Source: a virus
Reading direction: 5' to 3' (one strand)
Virus record (IMG/VR): IMGVR_UViG_3300048924_000605
Coordinates: 1-64,000 of that record
Length of the DNA stretch: 64,000 bases
Position numbers and translations under genes: made by a program. Below, in pieces: positions 8,106-16,500 of the stretch. Below the pieces are notes generated by a model. It did no database searches and was not told the origin of the DNA. It worked only from the letters and a program-made list of their open reading frames with translations. The number at the start of each line of letters is the position of its first letter. Position 1 is the stretch's first letter.

Positions 8106-8528
8106 CGTCCCCCATCACTGGCTTAAGCAATTGATCTGTATTGACTTTGACCCGACACAATGGCCACATGCGGCCCGAGACGGCCACTCGATTCTCCCGA
8201 ATATGACTCTCTTCCGGCATCTAGGTCGGCTAGCTCAGGTTACGAACAGAGGACTCGATCTCCCTGTAAGAAGTCGCCGATTCTCGTGTCAGAAAAATCT
8301 GATAGCCCACATCGGACGAACGGTAGCAGCCGGAGACATCGAGCGGGAAACGCCTTGTTTTGAAGCACGACTAAAACTCTGAACGAACTCCAGGCTCGCC
8401 TTCTATCGAGACTTTGGAGTGGAAGCTCTGGATTTCCTTGGATTTTTCGCAGAGACAACGACACCGAGTTGAGGCAGCCTAGCGGTCCGGCACGGAAGCC
8501 GAGGTGTCCAAGAACACAGGGAACCTGC
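8106..8528. other. Intergenic region between divergent XRE and response regulator genes
   Basis: No supported gene is seen. At 8435-8450 there is CCTTGGA-TTTT-TCGCAGA, resembling a degenerate copy of the TTCTTGGA-N4-TCCAAGAA site, and at 8506-8514 a lone half-site TCCAAGAAC. Both lie within 100 bp of the response regulator start and could link it to the same repressor; the match is weak. Confidence 0.35.
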
Positions 8529-9164
8529 ATGAAGTATGTCTTGGCAGAAGACTTCCCATCGGTCGTCTTCTTTTTGAAGCACCTCTTGGTCGAGAGGATT
8601 GGCGTCGACCCGAAGGACATCGAATCGGTAGACAACAGCGATGACCTGCTCACCCTAGTTGGAAAAGAAGAATACAGAAACGCATTCCTGCTCCTCGACC
8701 TGTCGATGCCCGGACGGTTCCGGCGACTGGTGCTGGTCAAAGAGTTGCTCCGCCGCAACAACTCGCTCAAGATCGTCGTTTACACCGCATACCACAGCGC
8801 ACACCTCGCAAAGGACTTGCTGCTACATGGCGTCGCCGCATACGTAACGAAGGGCAGTGTCCCGGATGTTCTCATCAACGCAGTCCGCGCGGGTCTTTCC
8901 GGGGAGAAATTCACCGACCCGAGTTTGAACCTGATCGCTGCTGCATTGTCGGATTGGTACGAACTCACCCCCAGCGAAATGGAGGTGACCATCGCCATCT
9001 GCAAGCAGCTTTCAAACAAAACAATCGCCAAGCTACACGGGGTCGGCCCGAAGACCGTTTCTGCTCACAAGCGAAGCGCGATGTCCAAGCTCGCGATCAG
9101 CCGGGAGACACACCTCACCGCCTACCTGTATGAGCAAGGGCTGGACTACTTGCTTGACGAATAG
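8529..9164 (+). CDS. NarL/FixJ-type response regulator
   Basis: A 211-residue protein with a receiver domain (about residues 1-120) and a LuxR-type helix-turn-helix (about 145-200). Phosphorylation residues are present: the acidic pocket AEDFP (Asp8), phosphoacceptor LLLDLSMPG (Asp57), VVYTAYH (Thr86) and VTKGS (Lys108). The output domain shows LTPSEMEVTIAICKQLSN, KTIAKLHGVGPKTVSAHK, the usual LuxR pattern with an unusual proline in the turn. The start ATG (MKYVLAED) is chosen because the receiver begins there. No histidine kinase is adjacent, so it is an orphan. It is followed 12 bases later by a small unknown gene, probably cotranscribed. Confidence 0.85.
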   Translation: MKYVLAEDFPSVVFFLKHLLVERIGVDPKDIESVDNSDDLLTLVGKEEYRNAFLLLDLSMPGRFRRLVLVKELLRRNNSLKIVVYTAYHSAHLAKDLLLHGVAAYVTKGSVPDVLINAVRAGLSGEKFTDPSLNLIAAALSDWYELTPSEMEVTIAICKQLSNKTIAKLHGVGPKTVSAHKRSAMSKLAISRETHLTAYLYEQGLDYLLDE

Positions 9165-9176
9165 GAGCTACGACAA

Positions 9177-9503
9177 ATGGAAGGCAGTGCCCACAACGTA
9201 ATCCCCCTTCGCCGAAATGAAATTTCCTCGGAGGATGTGGACGCCATCGAGATGATCATGCGTGTCCATGTCGGTGAGGACGTGTCCTTGCGCAACATGG
9301 AAATCACCGACGAGCCCCTCGAGTCGATTTCCAAACGAATGGCCGCTGAGCCCGGAGCCAGTCAGAGTGAATCGCATGGCTGGCGATTTCCGGTCATGCA
9401 ATGGCGATTTCGCCCGAGCAACGGGACCCGCTTGGTGTTGACCGTCATCGACGAAGGGCGCAGGCGGTTCTTCAAACATCGCGTCGAATCAGTTTCAAGC
9501 TGA
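9177..9503 (+). CDS. Hypothetical protein downstream of response regulator
   Basis: A 108-residue acidic protein (MEGSAHNVIPLRRNEISSED) with no recognised motif, signal or membrane segment. The ATG follows AGGAGC closely, and the gene is 12 bases from the response regulator stop, so they are likely one operon. It could be a modulator of the regulator, but nothing in the sequence shows this. Confidence 0.55.
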   Translation: MEGSAHNVIPLRRNEISSEDVDAIEMIMRVHVGEDVSLRNMEITDEPLESISKRMAAEPGASQSESHGWRFPVMQWRFRPSNGTRLVLTVIDEGRRRFFKHRVESVSS

Positions 9504-9545
9504 CCATACCGCGCTGCCCAACCTCACAAATGGAAGTAGAGTGGC

Positions 9546-10277
9546 ATGAACATTCTCAATCGCCGCCGGACCTCAGCCCTTCTTCTGACTGCAGTTGCTC
9601 TCGTCGCCTCGGGCATGCAGCACGCCTGGGCCATCGATATCGTCTTCGACCCCAAGAACACCGCAGAGAGCATGAAGCAGTTGGAGGAGATGAAGCGCTC
9701 CTACGACAAGCTCAACGATCAGTACAAGGAATTGCAGAAGCAGTACAACCAGCAATTGGTGAACGGCGTGGCTTACTTCGGCCGCGATGGAGTGAAGGTC
9801 AAGCTGGACCGCCGCCCGCTTGGGTTCGGGGTCGCCGAGCGATGCACCGACATCAAGAATCCGGGACCTAAGCAGAAGGAACTGTGCGCGGCGCTAGTTC
9901 AGACTCAAAACCGCCAGTTCAACGCGATGGTGGATCTGCAGGAGTTGACCGAAGCGCGCGAGGGCGAACTGAAGGACATCTACAAGGAACGCTCGGAGAT
10001 CAGACCCGACGAAGCGGGTCGGTTGCAGGCCAACAGCAATCGGCTGCTCTCTTTCCAGGCCCGCACCCAGGTCGATCTGCAAAACGCGCAGAACCTGCTG
10101 GAGGCCTATGGCGGGCAAGTCCGCGTGCTCGAGTTGGAGCACTCGAAAGCCGCGCAAGCCGTCATCGATGGCGAACACACCGGCAGCAAGCTCGACCTGA
10201 AGCGGCTTGGGCAGGGCGGAATGCGGGCCGTCGCGCTGAAGACCGCGTTCGAAATTGCGAAACGCCGCGATCGCTGA
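9546..10277 (+). CDS. VirB5/TrbJ-like exported protein
   Basis: A 243-residue protein with a Sec signal peptide (TSALLLTAVALVASGMQHAWA, cleavage after AWA) and a long helical, coiled-coil mature part (QLEEMKRSYDKLNDQYKELQ). This is the form of VirB5/TrbJ proteins, the minor pilus component of type IV secretion systems. The start IDIVFDPKNTAESMKQLEEM is typical of the family. It lies 39 bases upstream of a VirB6-like gene. No ATPase or core-complex genes are in the window, so this is an orphan set that may serve a system encoded elsewhere. Confidence 0.75.
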   Translation: MNILNRRRTSALLLTAVALVASGMQHAWAIDIVFDPKNTAESMKQLEEMKRSYDKLNDQYKELQKQYNQQLVNGVAYFGRDGVKVKLDRRPLGFGVAERCTDIKNPGPKQKELCAALVQTQNRQFNAMVDLQELTEAREGELKDIYKERSEIRPDEAGRLQANSNRLLSFQARTQVDLQNAQNLLEAYGGQVRVLELEHSKAAQAVIDGEHTGSKLDLKRLGQGGMRAVALKTAFEIAKRRDR

Positions 10278-10316
10278 CCATCAGGCGCTCGGCACCTCTA
10301 TCCAACGGACTTCCCC

Positions 10317-11426
10317 ATGCTCGACCTCTTCGCCGGAACCACTGCTGATCTGCAAAGCGTCCTACGGACTGTCATTCCAGACGGCGTCGACAGCCTCGGA
10401 TTCTTCGCCCTCTTCAAAGACTTCCTCGATGGCGAGATCGCCGAGTACTCGCGCAACCTGCTCCGCCGGGTCGGAACGCTGTCCGCATTTGCCATTACGC
10501 CGCTGGTGACCTTATGGATCATCTACCAGGGCTTTTTGCGGGTTACGGGCCGATCCCAAGAGTCGATGGTGGCCCTGCAGACAGACGCCGCTCGACTAGT
10601 ACTTATCGTCGCAGTTGCGGGTGTCTCGGCGGGCTTTCAGCCCACCCTGTACAAGGGCATGACCGATGGCATGAGCCAAGTCATCAACTACTCCATCAGT
10701 GGAAACGACGAGACCAGCGTCTACGACGATATAGACCAGGCGCTTGCGCTGACGCAACTCGCCATGAGCAGTATCGATCTGCTCGACGTCGGCGAAAACC
10801 AGGCGGCGCTCAAGAAGCGCGACCAAGCGAGCCTCCTGGCCGGTCTCGGTGTCGGCGACCCCGCGGTGGTCGGGGGATGCATGTTGATCTTGAACAAGTT
10901 CGTAATCGCCATGCTCTTGGGCGTCGGTCCGTTCTTCATCCTGTGCCTGATCTTCAAGCAAACCGACGGCCTCTTTAAAGGATGGCTCAACTCCCTGATC
11001 GGATCGCTGATGGCGATGGCCTTCCTGAGCGTGGCGGTGACTCTCGCGATGGACGTGACCCTTGCGCTCGCCGGTGCCTTCTGGGCCACGGAAGGGTTGT
11101 CGAAGCTCCTCGGGATGGGCACAGCGTCGGATGGAATCAACAGTGTCGTGCAAATGCAAGGCGTGCTGGGCTTGGTCTTGTCGACACTGATCATGGGCGC
11201 GCCGCCCGCGGCAGCGATGCTGTTCAGAGGCCTGCTGGCCAACTTCAACCCGTACTCCGTCATGGCCGGTCCCAACGCTGCCTCCAGCGGTCGGACCGGA
11301 TCGGCGCCGATGCCAGGTCAAACACCGTATTCCGGCGCCGCGCCTCAAAGCGCACAACCCCCCATCGACCACACTCGTATCGCGGGCCAGGCCGCCAGCC
11401 GGCCGCGTCCCGACTCCGCAGGCTAA
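10317..11426 (+). CDS. VirB6/TrbL-like type IV secretion membrane protein
   Basis: A 369-residue polytopic membrane protein. Hydrophobic segments include LSAFAITPLVTLWIIYQGFL, AARLVLIVAVAGVSAGF, KFVIAMLLGVGPFFILCLIF, SLIGSLMAMAFLSVAVTLAM and LGLVLSTLIMGAPPAAAMLF. The conserved VirB6 pattern around 'VGPFFILCLIFKQTDGLFKGWLN' is present, followed by a proline/serine-rich tail (APMPGQTPYSGAAPQSAQPP). VirB6 forms part of the inner-membrane channel of type IV secretion systems. It lies between VirB5-like and DUF4189 genes. Confidence 0.85.
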   Translation: MLDLFAGTTADLQSVLRTVIPDGVDSLGFFALFKDFLDGEIAEYSRNLLRRVGTLSAFAITPLVTLWIIYQGFLRVTGRSQESMVALQTDAARLVLIVAVAGVSAGFQPTLYKGMTDGMSQVINYSISGNDETSVYDDIDQALALTQLAMSSIDLLDVGENQAALKKRDQASLLAGLGVGDPAVVGGCMLILNKFVIAMLLGVGPFFILCLIFKQTDGLFKGWLNSLIGSLMAMAFLSVAVTLAMDVTLALAGAFWATEGLSKLLGMGTASDGINSVVQMQGVLGLVLSTLIMGAPPAAAMLFRGLLANFNPYSVMAGPNAASSGRTGSAPMPGQTPYSGAAPQSAQPPIDHTRIAGQAASRPRPDSAG

Positions 11427-11440
11427 CGCAAGGAATGCCT

Positions 11441-11935
11441 ATGACTCCCAGACTCCTCTTCTGCGCCCTCGGCGCCCTGTCGTTGAGCTTCGCGGGACTC
11501 GCACGCGCGGAGGGCGACTGCCCCTCGGGCTTCTTCCGGTATTCGAATCCGGGCCAGCCGGGCCATTGTGTCCCCATGCCAGCGACCGCGGAACGACAGC
11601 CTGACCGCTGGCAGACCCGATGGGGCGCGATCGCCATCGACCCCACCGCGTCGCGCGGCGGCGCCGGGTTCGTGGTCGGGGAAGCCAGCAAACGTGCCGC
11701 CGAGCGACGGGCGCTTTCGAAGTGCAAGGAAACCGGCGGCGGCCCGGAGTGCGCGGTCACCATCTCGTTCAAGAACCAGTGCGTCGCCACGGCCTGGGGC
11801 AGCAATTACACCCAATCCATGAGCGCCCCGACTCAAGACGAGGCGACACGACTGGCGATGGATGATTGTCGCCAACACGACCCTGCCTGCGAAGTTTTCT
11901 ACGAGGCTTGCAGCTACCCGGAGCAAGTGCGGTAG
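11441..11935 (+). CDS. DUF4189-domain exported protein
   Basis: A 164-residue protein with a signal peptide (LLFCALGALSLSFAGLARA) and a DUF4189 domain: RWGAIAIDPTAS, SKRAAERRALSKCKETGG, CAVTISFKNQCVATAWG, ATRLAMDDCRQHDPACEV. Eight or so cysteines suggest disulfide bonds in the periplasm. The ATG at 11441 has AAGGA six bases upstream; one two codons earlier is too close to it. DUF4189 proteins often accompany VirB6-type genes in Xanthomonadales; their exact role is not established. Confidence 0.8.
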   Translation: MTPRLLFCALGALSLSFAGLARAEGDCPSGFFRYSNPGQPGHCVPMPATAERQPDRWQTRWGAIAIDPTASRGGAGFVVGEASKRAAERRALSKCKETGGGPECAVTISFKNQCVATAWGSNYTQSMSAPTQDEATRLAMDDCRQHDPACEVFYEACSYPEQVR

Positions 11936-12014
11936 CGGCGCGGCCGCTCCTCCAACCAGTTCCCACAACCCGACCACAGCCACACTGCTCCTCCGGAGCG
12001 GTCAGGAGGGCTTT

Positions 12015-12662
12015 GTGTCCCAATTCTTACTACCGGCCATGCAAAGGATGCTGCCAACTTGGCTCTGCCGGTTTTTTACACGGGGTCGCCGCACTCCATA
12101 CGGCGCCCTCAACTATGAGACAAAGCTTCTAGCCGCGCGTGCGCTCAGCCTCACGTGGGGAGCCAAGTTGCCTCGCTTCGATACTAGCCCAGTGAAGCTC
12201 GGGCAAGCCGCTCGGCCGGTGATCCACAAGCACCTCGCGAGCACCCTGAGCCATCTGGATCGCAAGACGGTGGCGACGCACCGATTCGGCCTGACCTTAC
12301 TGATCCACGATCTACTCGCCCGCGAACTCCAGATCCCGCTGCTTCTAACCGCGGGGTTCGTCTACCAGCAAGGCGAGCGCCTCAACTACACACCCGTGGA
12401 GCAGATCGAGAAGCTTCTGCATAGCAAATCGGCCGTCGGGACCGATTTTCCACTTCACATCTGGCTGACCCTGCCCAGCCACGAGATCGTCGATGCGACC
12501 TTCTGGGCAGCGTTTCCAGCGCTTACGGGAAGCGAAGAGCGCGCGAGGCGCGGCGTCATGTTGGACCCGGCCGACTGGGCTGCTCGGAGCTACCACCCGC
12601 AATGGGTCGGCGAAGGAGTCGTCCGGCGCCTGGGGCTCTTGAAGGAGAACGAAGGATGGTGA
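12015..12662 (+). CDS. Hypothetical protein in the VirB5/VirB6 cluster
   Basis: A 215-residue protein starting with GTG, with AGGAGG five bases upstream, which decides it over upstream in-frame codons. It is predicted soluble and mixed alpha/beta, with no signal peptide or known motif. The stop overlaps the ATG of the next gene (ATGGTGA), so the two are translationally coupled. I do not recognise the family. Confidence 0.6.
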   Translation: MSQFLLPAMQRMLPTWLCRFFTRGRRTPYGALNYETKLLAARALSLTWGAKLPRFDTSPVKLGQAARPVIHKHLASTLSHLDRKTVATHRFGLTLLIHDLLARELQIPLLLTAGFVYQQGERLNYTPVEQIEKLLHSKSAVGTDFPLHIWLTLPSHEIVDATFWAAFPALTGSEERARRGVMLDPADWAARSYHPQWVGEGVVRRLGLLKENEGW

Positions 12663-12985
12663 CCCCAGAAGTGATTCGATACGACGTCGTATACCGAGGC
12701 GTCCTCGACTGGCATGTGCATGTCGAAGGCGTGGATGATCCGGCCGCTTTTGCTACGCGTGGAGCCTGCATCATCGCGGCCAATGTCCGGGCGAAGGCTC
12801 GGCATACCGACACTGGCGCCACGACCGAAGTCTGGGCACCGGGCCCGGGCGCCGTGCCGGAACTGCAAATCCGCTACCTCAAGCCTGAGGCCTTTTCCGA
12901 GCTCTTGCTGACGGCGAAGCCGAATTTTGAACTGATCGGCGCCAGCTACGCCTATGGCCCGCTGTTCACGCGCTTGGGAAATTGA
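12656..12985 (+). CDS. Hypothetical protein, coupled to upstream gene
   Basis: A 109-residue soluble protein beginning MVTPEVIRYDVVYRGVLDWH. Its start codon overlaps the stop of the preceding gene, and AAGGAG lies upstream inside that gene. No motif is recognised. A CsrA-like gene begins 7 bases after it, so these three genes form one tight unit. Confidence 0.55.
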   Translation: MVTPEVIRYDVVYRGVLDWHVHVEGVDDPAAFATRGACIIAANVRAKARHTDTGATTEVWAPGPGAVPELQIRYLKPEAFSELLLTAKPNFELIGASYAYGPLFTRLGN

Positions 12986-12991
12986 CCAAGC

Positions 12992-13225
12992 ATGCCAATC
13001 ATCACCCGCAAGCCCTGCCAGGGCATTTTCATCGGCCACGAAATCGGAGTGCGCGTGTTCCGTGTGCGGAACGGCCAGGTGCGCTTCGGACTGACCGCCC
13101 CGCGTGACGTGCTGATCCTCCGCTCCGAGCTTCTGCAAGGCCCCCAGCGAGCGGGGATCCCGTGGCGCACGTCACCCGGAAAGAAGGCTGCTCGCCGGCT
13201 CCCCCCTGACTCGGTAGAGCGCTGA
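12992..13225 (+). CDS. CsrA/RsmA-like RNA-binding protein
   Basis: A 77-residue protein that follows the CsrA pattern over its first 50 residues: PIITRKPCQGIFIGHEIGVR, NGQVRFGLTAPRDVLILRSE. The TR(K) motif near residue 6 and the arginine of the RNA-contacting 'hRxE' segment (here LRSE) are kept, but position 2 is proline instead of the usual leucine and the C-terminal tail is basic (PGKKAARRLPPDSVER). CsrA proteins bind GGA-containing hairpins around ribosome-binding sites. The housekeeping csrA would lie elsewhere, so this is a paralogue. The Rhs gene just downstream has a hairpin ahead of its AAGGAG site. Confidence 0.75.
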   Translation: MPIITRKPCQGIFIGHEIGVRVFRVRNGQVRFGLTAPRDVLILRSELLQGPQRAGIPWRTSPGKKAARRLPPDSVER

Positions 13226-13533
13226 TGGCGGTCGCGGTGGCGCCCGCCGGCAATGGGGCCGGCGGGCCGCGCCACATTCAGGCTTCAGGGCCTCCGATCT
13301 CAGGCCGCGAAACGCTTGTCATGCAACTTGAGCCCGGTGATGATGGCCACCGCGGCCACATGGATCTTGTGGCTCGGTCTAGCACTGACACGGAAGCGTC
13401 CTACTGTGCATCTCGGCCTAATACGCGCCCCTGCCGCCCGCATCCGGGACGCTTCGTCGTGCCCGATCATTTCTCCTCCCTAGGCACAGGCGCCCTGCCT
13501 GTGCTGCATCACCGTGCTAAAAGGAGTTGTCTC
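13226..13533. other. Leader region of the Rhs gene
   Basis: No gene is supported, although the Rhs frame is open through it. A hairpin GCACAGG / CCTGTGC at 13484-13504 lies 16 bases before AAGGAG (13521-13526) and the GTG start. With a CsrA-like gene immediately upstream, this leader is a candidate for post-transcriptional control, which is inference only. Confidence 0.4.
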
Positions 13534-16500
13534 GTGAATCAACGTGGTCGGTACCCCGCCGAAGAAAGAAAAAACCGCAGTAAAAGCTGTCCAGATCAAA
13601 CATTGCGGCGCTTGTTGATAACCAGTTTGGTCTGTGTGGTCGTCAGTGCATCCTTTGCAGCTGTCGCGCAAACCACACCTTGGAAGTGGGACCTCACGAT
13701 CAACGACCAGTTCGGGAATGCGCTGGAAACCAAGTCGTTCACGAGCCGAGCCGAAGCAGAGTATTACCTGTGGTCGTCCTCGCCGCTGAACGATACGCTG
13801 CGCGAAGTTTCCTACGTCCGCACGACGGATCGGTCCGAGTACAAGTACGCCGGCTCTCGCTACACCACGACCCCCGGGCCGTACCAGTTCCAGGCACCTC
13901 ATGTGCAAAAAGTCGGCGCCGAAAGATGGGAGTGGGTATGGTCCTGGTACGAATCAGAAGCCCAGGCCGACCGTGCCTACCAAGACGGCATCACCTTTTG
14001 GTGGGGGCCGTACAACGGCGCCTGCAATCCCATCATTGAGCGCAAGGACTGGCGAGCGACCCCTCCAGACCCCTTTGCCAGGCAGCAACGGGAGTACAAG
14101 ATCACCCGATTCATGCAGGGCGACGGGAACTGCCGAGAGGACTTGGCCATCGTCGGTTCCGAGTTCGAACTCAGCAGACAACGCATCACCAATCACGACT
14201 ACGTCAAGCAGCAAGACGGCAACTTTTTCGGTGACCCCGCGCCGTTCACCGGCCAAGTCACCAGCGAAATCCTTCACGATGGTCCGCCAGGATCTGACGG
14301 AAACTTTTCGCAGGACGAATGGTCTGTTCGCAGCCGTCGCACCGCCAAGCTGATCGGTCAACCCAACGTCTGCGCGCCGATCAAGGGCAACCCCTGTGAC
14401 ATCTCCCGCGGCTCGAAACATGAGGCCGCAGCCGACAGCCAGGGACTGGGGCTACTTGACCTGGTTCGCCAGTACAACTCGACGGACTCTGGCGGCAGCT
14501 TTGGGCGCGGTTGGCGCGGCCCCTTTGAGTACGTCTTGATGCGGGCAGGCGATGGCAACAGCTATGTGCTGACCGCTCCGGATGGGAAACAGACCAATTT
14601 GACCACCTGGGCCGGCGCGGTAGGCAACAGCACGATGTACCGCAGCCAGGACAATCGGTCCGTGACCCTGACACGCTATTACGACGCAGAGGTGGGAGAA
14701 CGCGTTCGAGTGGAGTTTCCCGATCGTTCGCTCCTGTTCGGATCCCCGACCAAAGGAACGACGGCTAAACCCAGTGAGATAACCTACGGCGGGGATCGCA
14801 CCGTCAGCCTCCGCTACGATGCCCTCGACCGCTTGGAGCGCGCGGAGTACCTGGGTCGCTCGGTGACCTACCTTTACGAGTATGCCGACACCGAGCGCAC
14901 GCACAAAGTGACCGGCGCGGTGCTGCCGGACGGCCGCAGGCTTACCTACGAATACAGCGCCACCGGACTGCTGGAACGCGTTTCCGACGCCGCCGGCGAG
15001 CGTTTCAGGTATGGCTACAAGCCGGGGACGTCGTTGCTGGCGTCGATCCTGGAAGGTGGCGAGCATCGGCGCGACTACCAGTACGACGACCTCCGCCGTC
15101 TGATCGGCTCCACCAACGGCCCCGCGGCGCACACCTACAGCTACACGCCGACGCAAACCCGGGTCACCTTCCCGAGTGGTCGGCAGGAGGTAACCGATTT
15201 CGAGTCGTCGGTTCTGCGCCGCCCGCTCCGGGAGGAAGTGGTGGGAGGCCTCATCACGACGACGGCCTATACGGACTACAACGACACGATCACCGAGACC
15301 AACAACGCCGGACTGAAGACCGTCACCAAGTACGACTCCACCACCCAAACGGTTACTGCGTATCTAAACGGAACGCTGGATCGAACGCGCGTGACGACCT
15401 TCGAGGCCGGGACTTCACGCCCGACGCGCGTGGAAATCAGGAATGCATCAGGCAGCGTGGTGCAACGCACCGACTATGCCTACAACTCGCGCCGCCAACT
15501 GGCGGCGGTGACGCAGGTCGATCCGACCACGTCCGAGCAACGGACGGTGGCGTTCGGCTATTGCGAAGACAGCGATCTGACCGACCCCGCCTCTACCTGC
15601 ACGACGGTGGGCGCCCTCAAAAGCAGCGACGGTCCGCGCACGGACGTCAACGACGTCCTCCGCTATGCCTACTACGTGAGCGATGCCCCCAGCTGCGCCA
15701 CGCCCAGCGGCCCATGTCCGTATCGCCAGGGGGACCTGCGGAAGGTGTCCGACCCGCTAGGCCACAGCTACGAGTTGCTCGCCTACGATGGCGGCGGCCG
15801 GGTAGTGCGATCGAGGGATGCGAACGGGGTCATCACCCAAGTCGATTACGACGGCCGCGGCCGGCCGATCGCGCAGATCGTGCGCGGCCCGGATGACGCG
15901 GTGGAGACCGACGACCGGATCACCCGGTTCGAGTACCGCCCCAGCGGCGCGGTCAAGCAGGTCACCTTGCCGGACGGCACATACATCCGCTTCACCTATG
16001 ACCCGGCGCTGCGCCTGACCGACATCACCGACAGCGTCGGCGACACGGTCCATTACACGCTCGATGACGCCGGCCACCGCAAGCAAGAGGACACCCAGGC
16101 CGGCGGCGTCACGGTTCGGCGGACGCTGTCGCGAGTGTTCAACGCGCTGGGGCAACTGGAGGCGGTCAAAGATGCCGCCCAGAATGCCACCGGCTTGCGG
16201 TACGACCTGAACGAGAATCCGGATCGAATCACCGATGCGATGGGGCGGAAGAACGACCAAGTTTACGACCCCATCGGTCGCTTGACGCAGATTCTGCAGG
16301 ATGTGGGTGGCTTGGAGGTTAAGACGCAAATCCGGTACACCGCGCTGGACCAGATCGCCCAGGTCACGGATCCCAAAGGCCTGAACACGGTTTACAGCTA
16401 CAACGGCTTCGGTGAGCAGACGCAGGTGACCAGCCCGGATACCGGGGTCACAGACTACACCTATACTGCCGCCGGCCTACTTGCGACCAGGAAGGACGCC

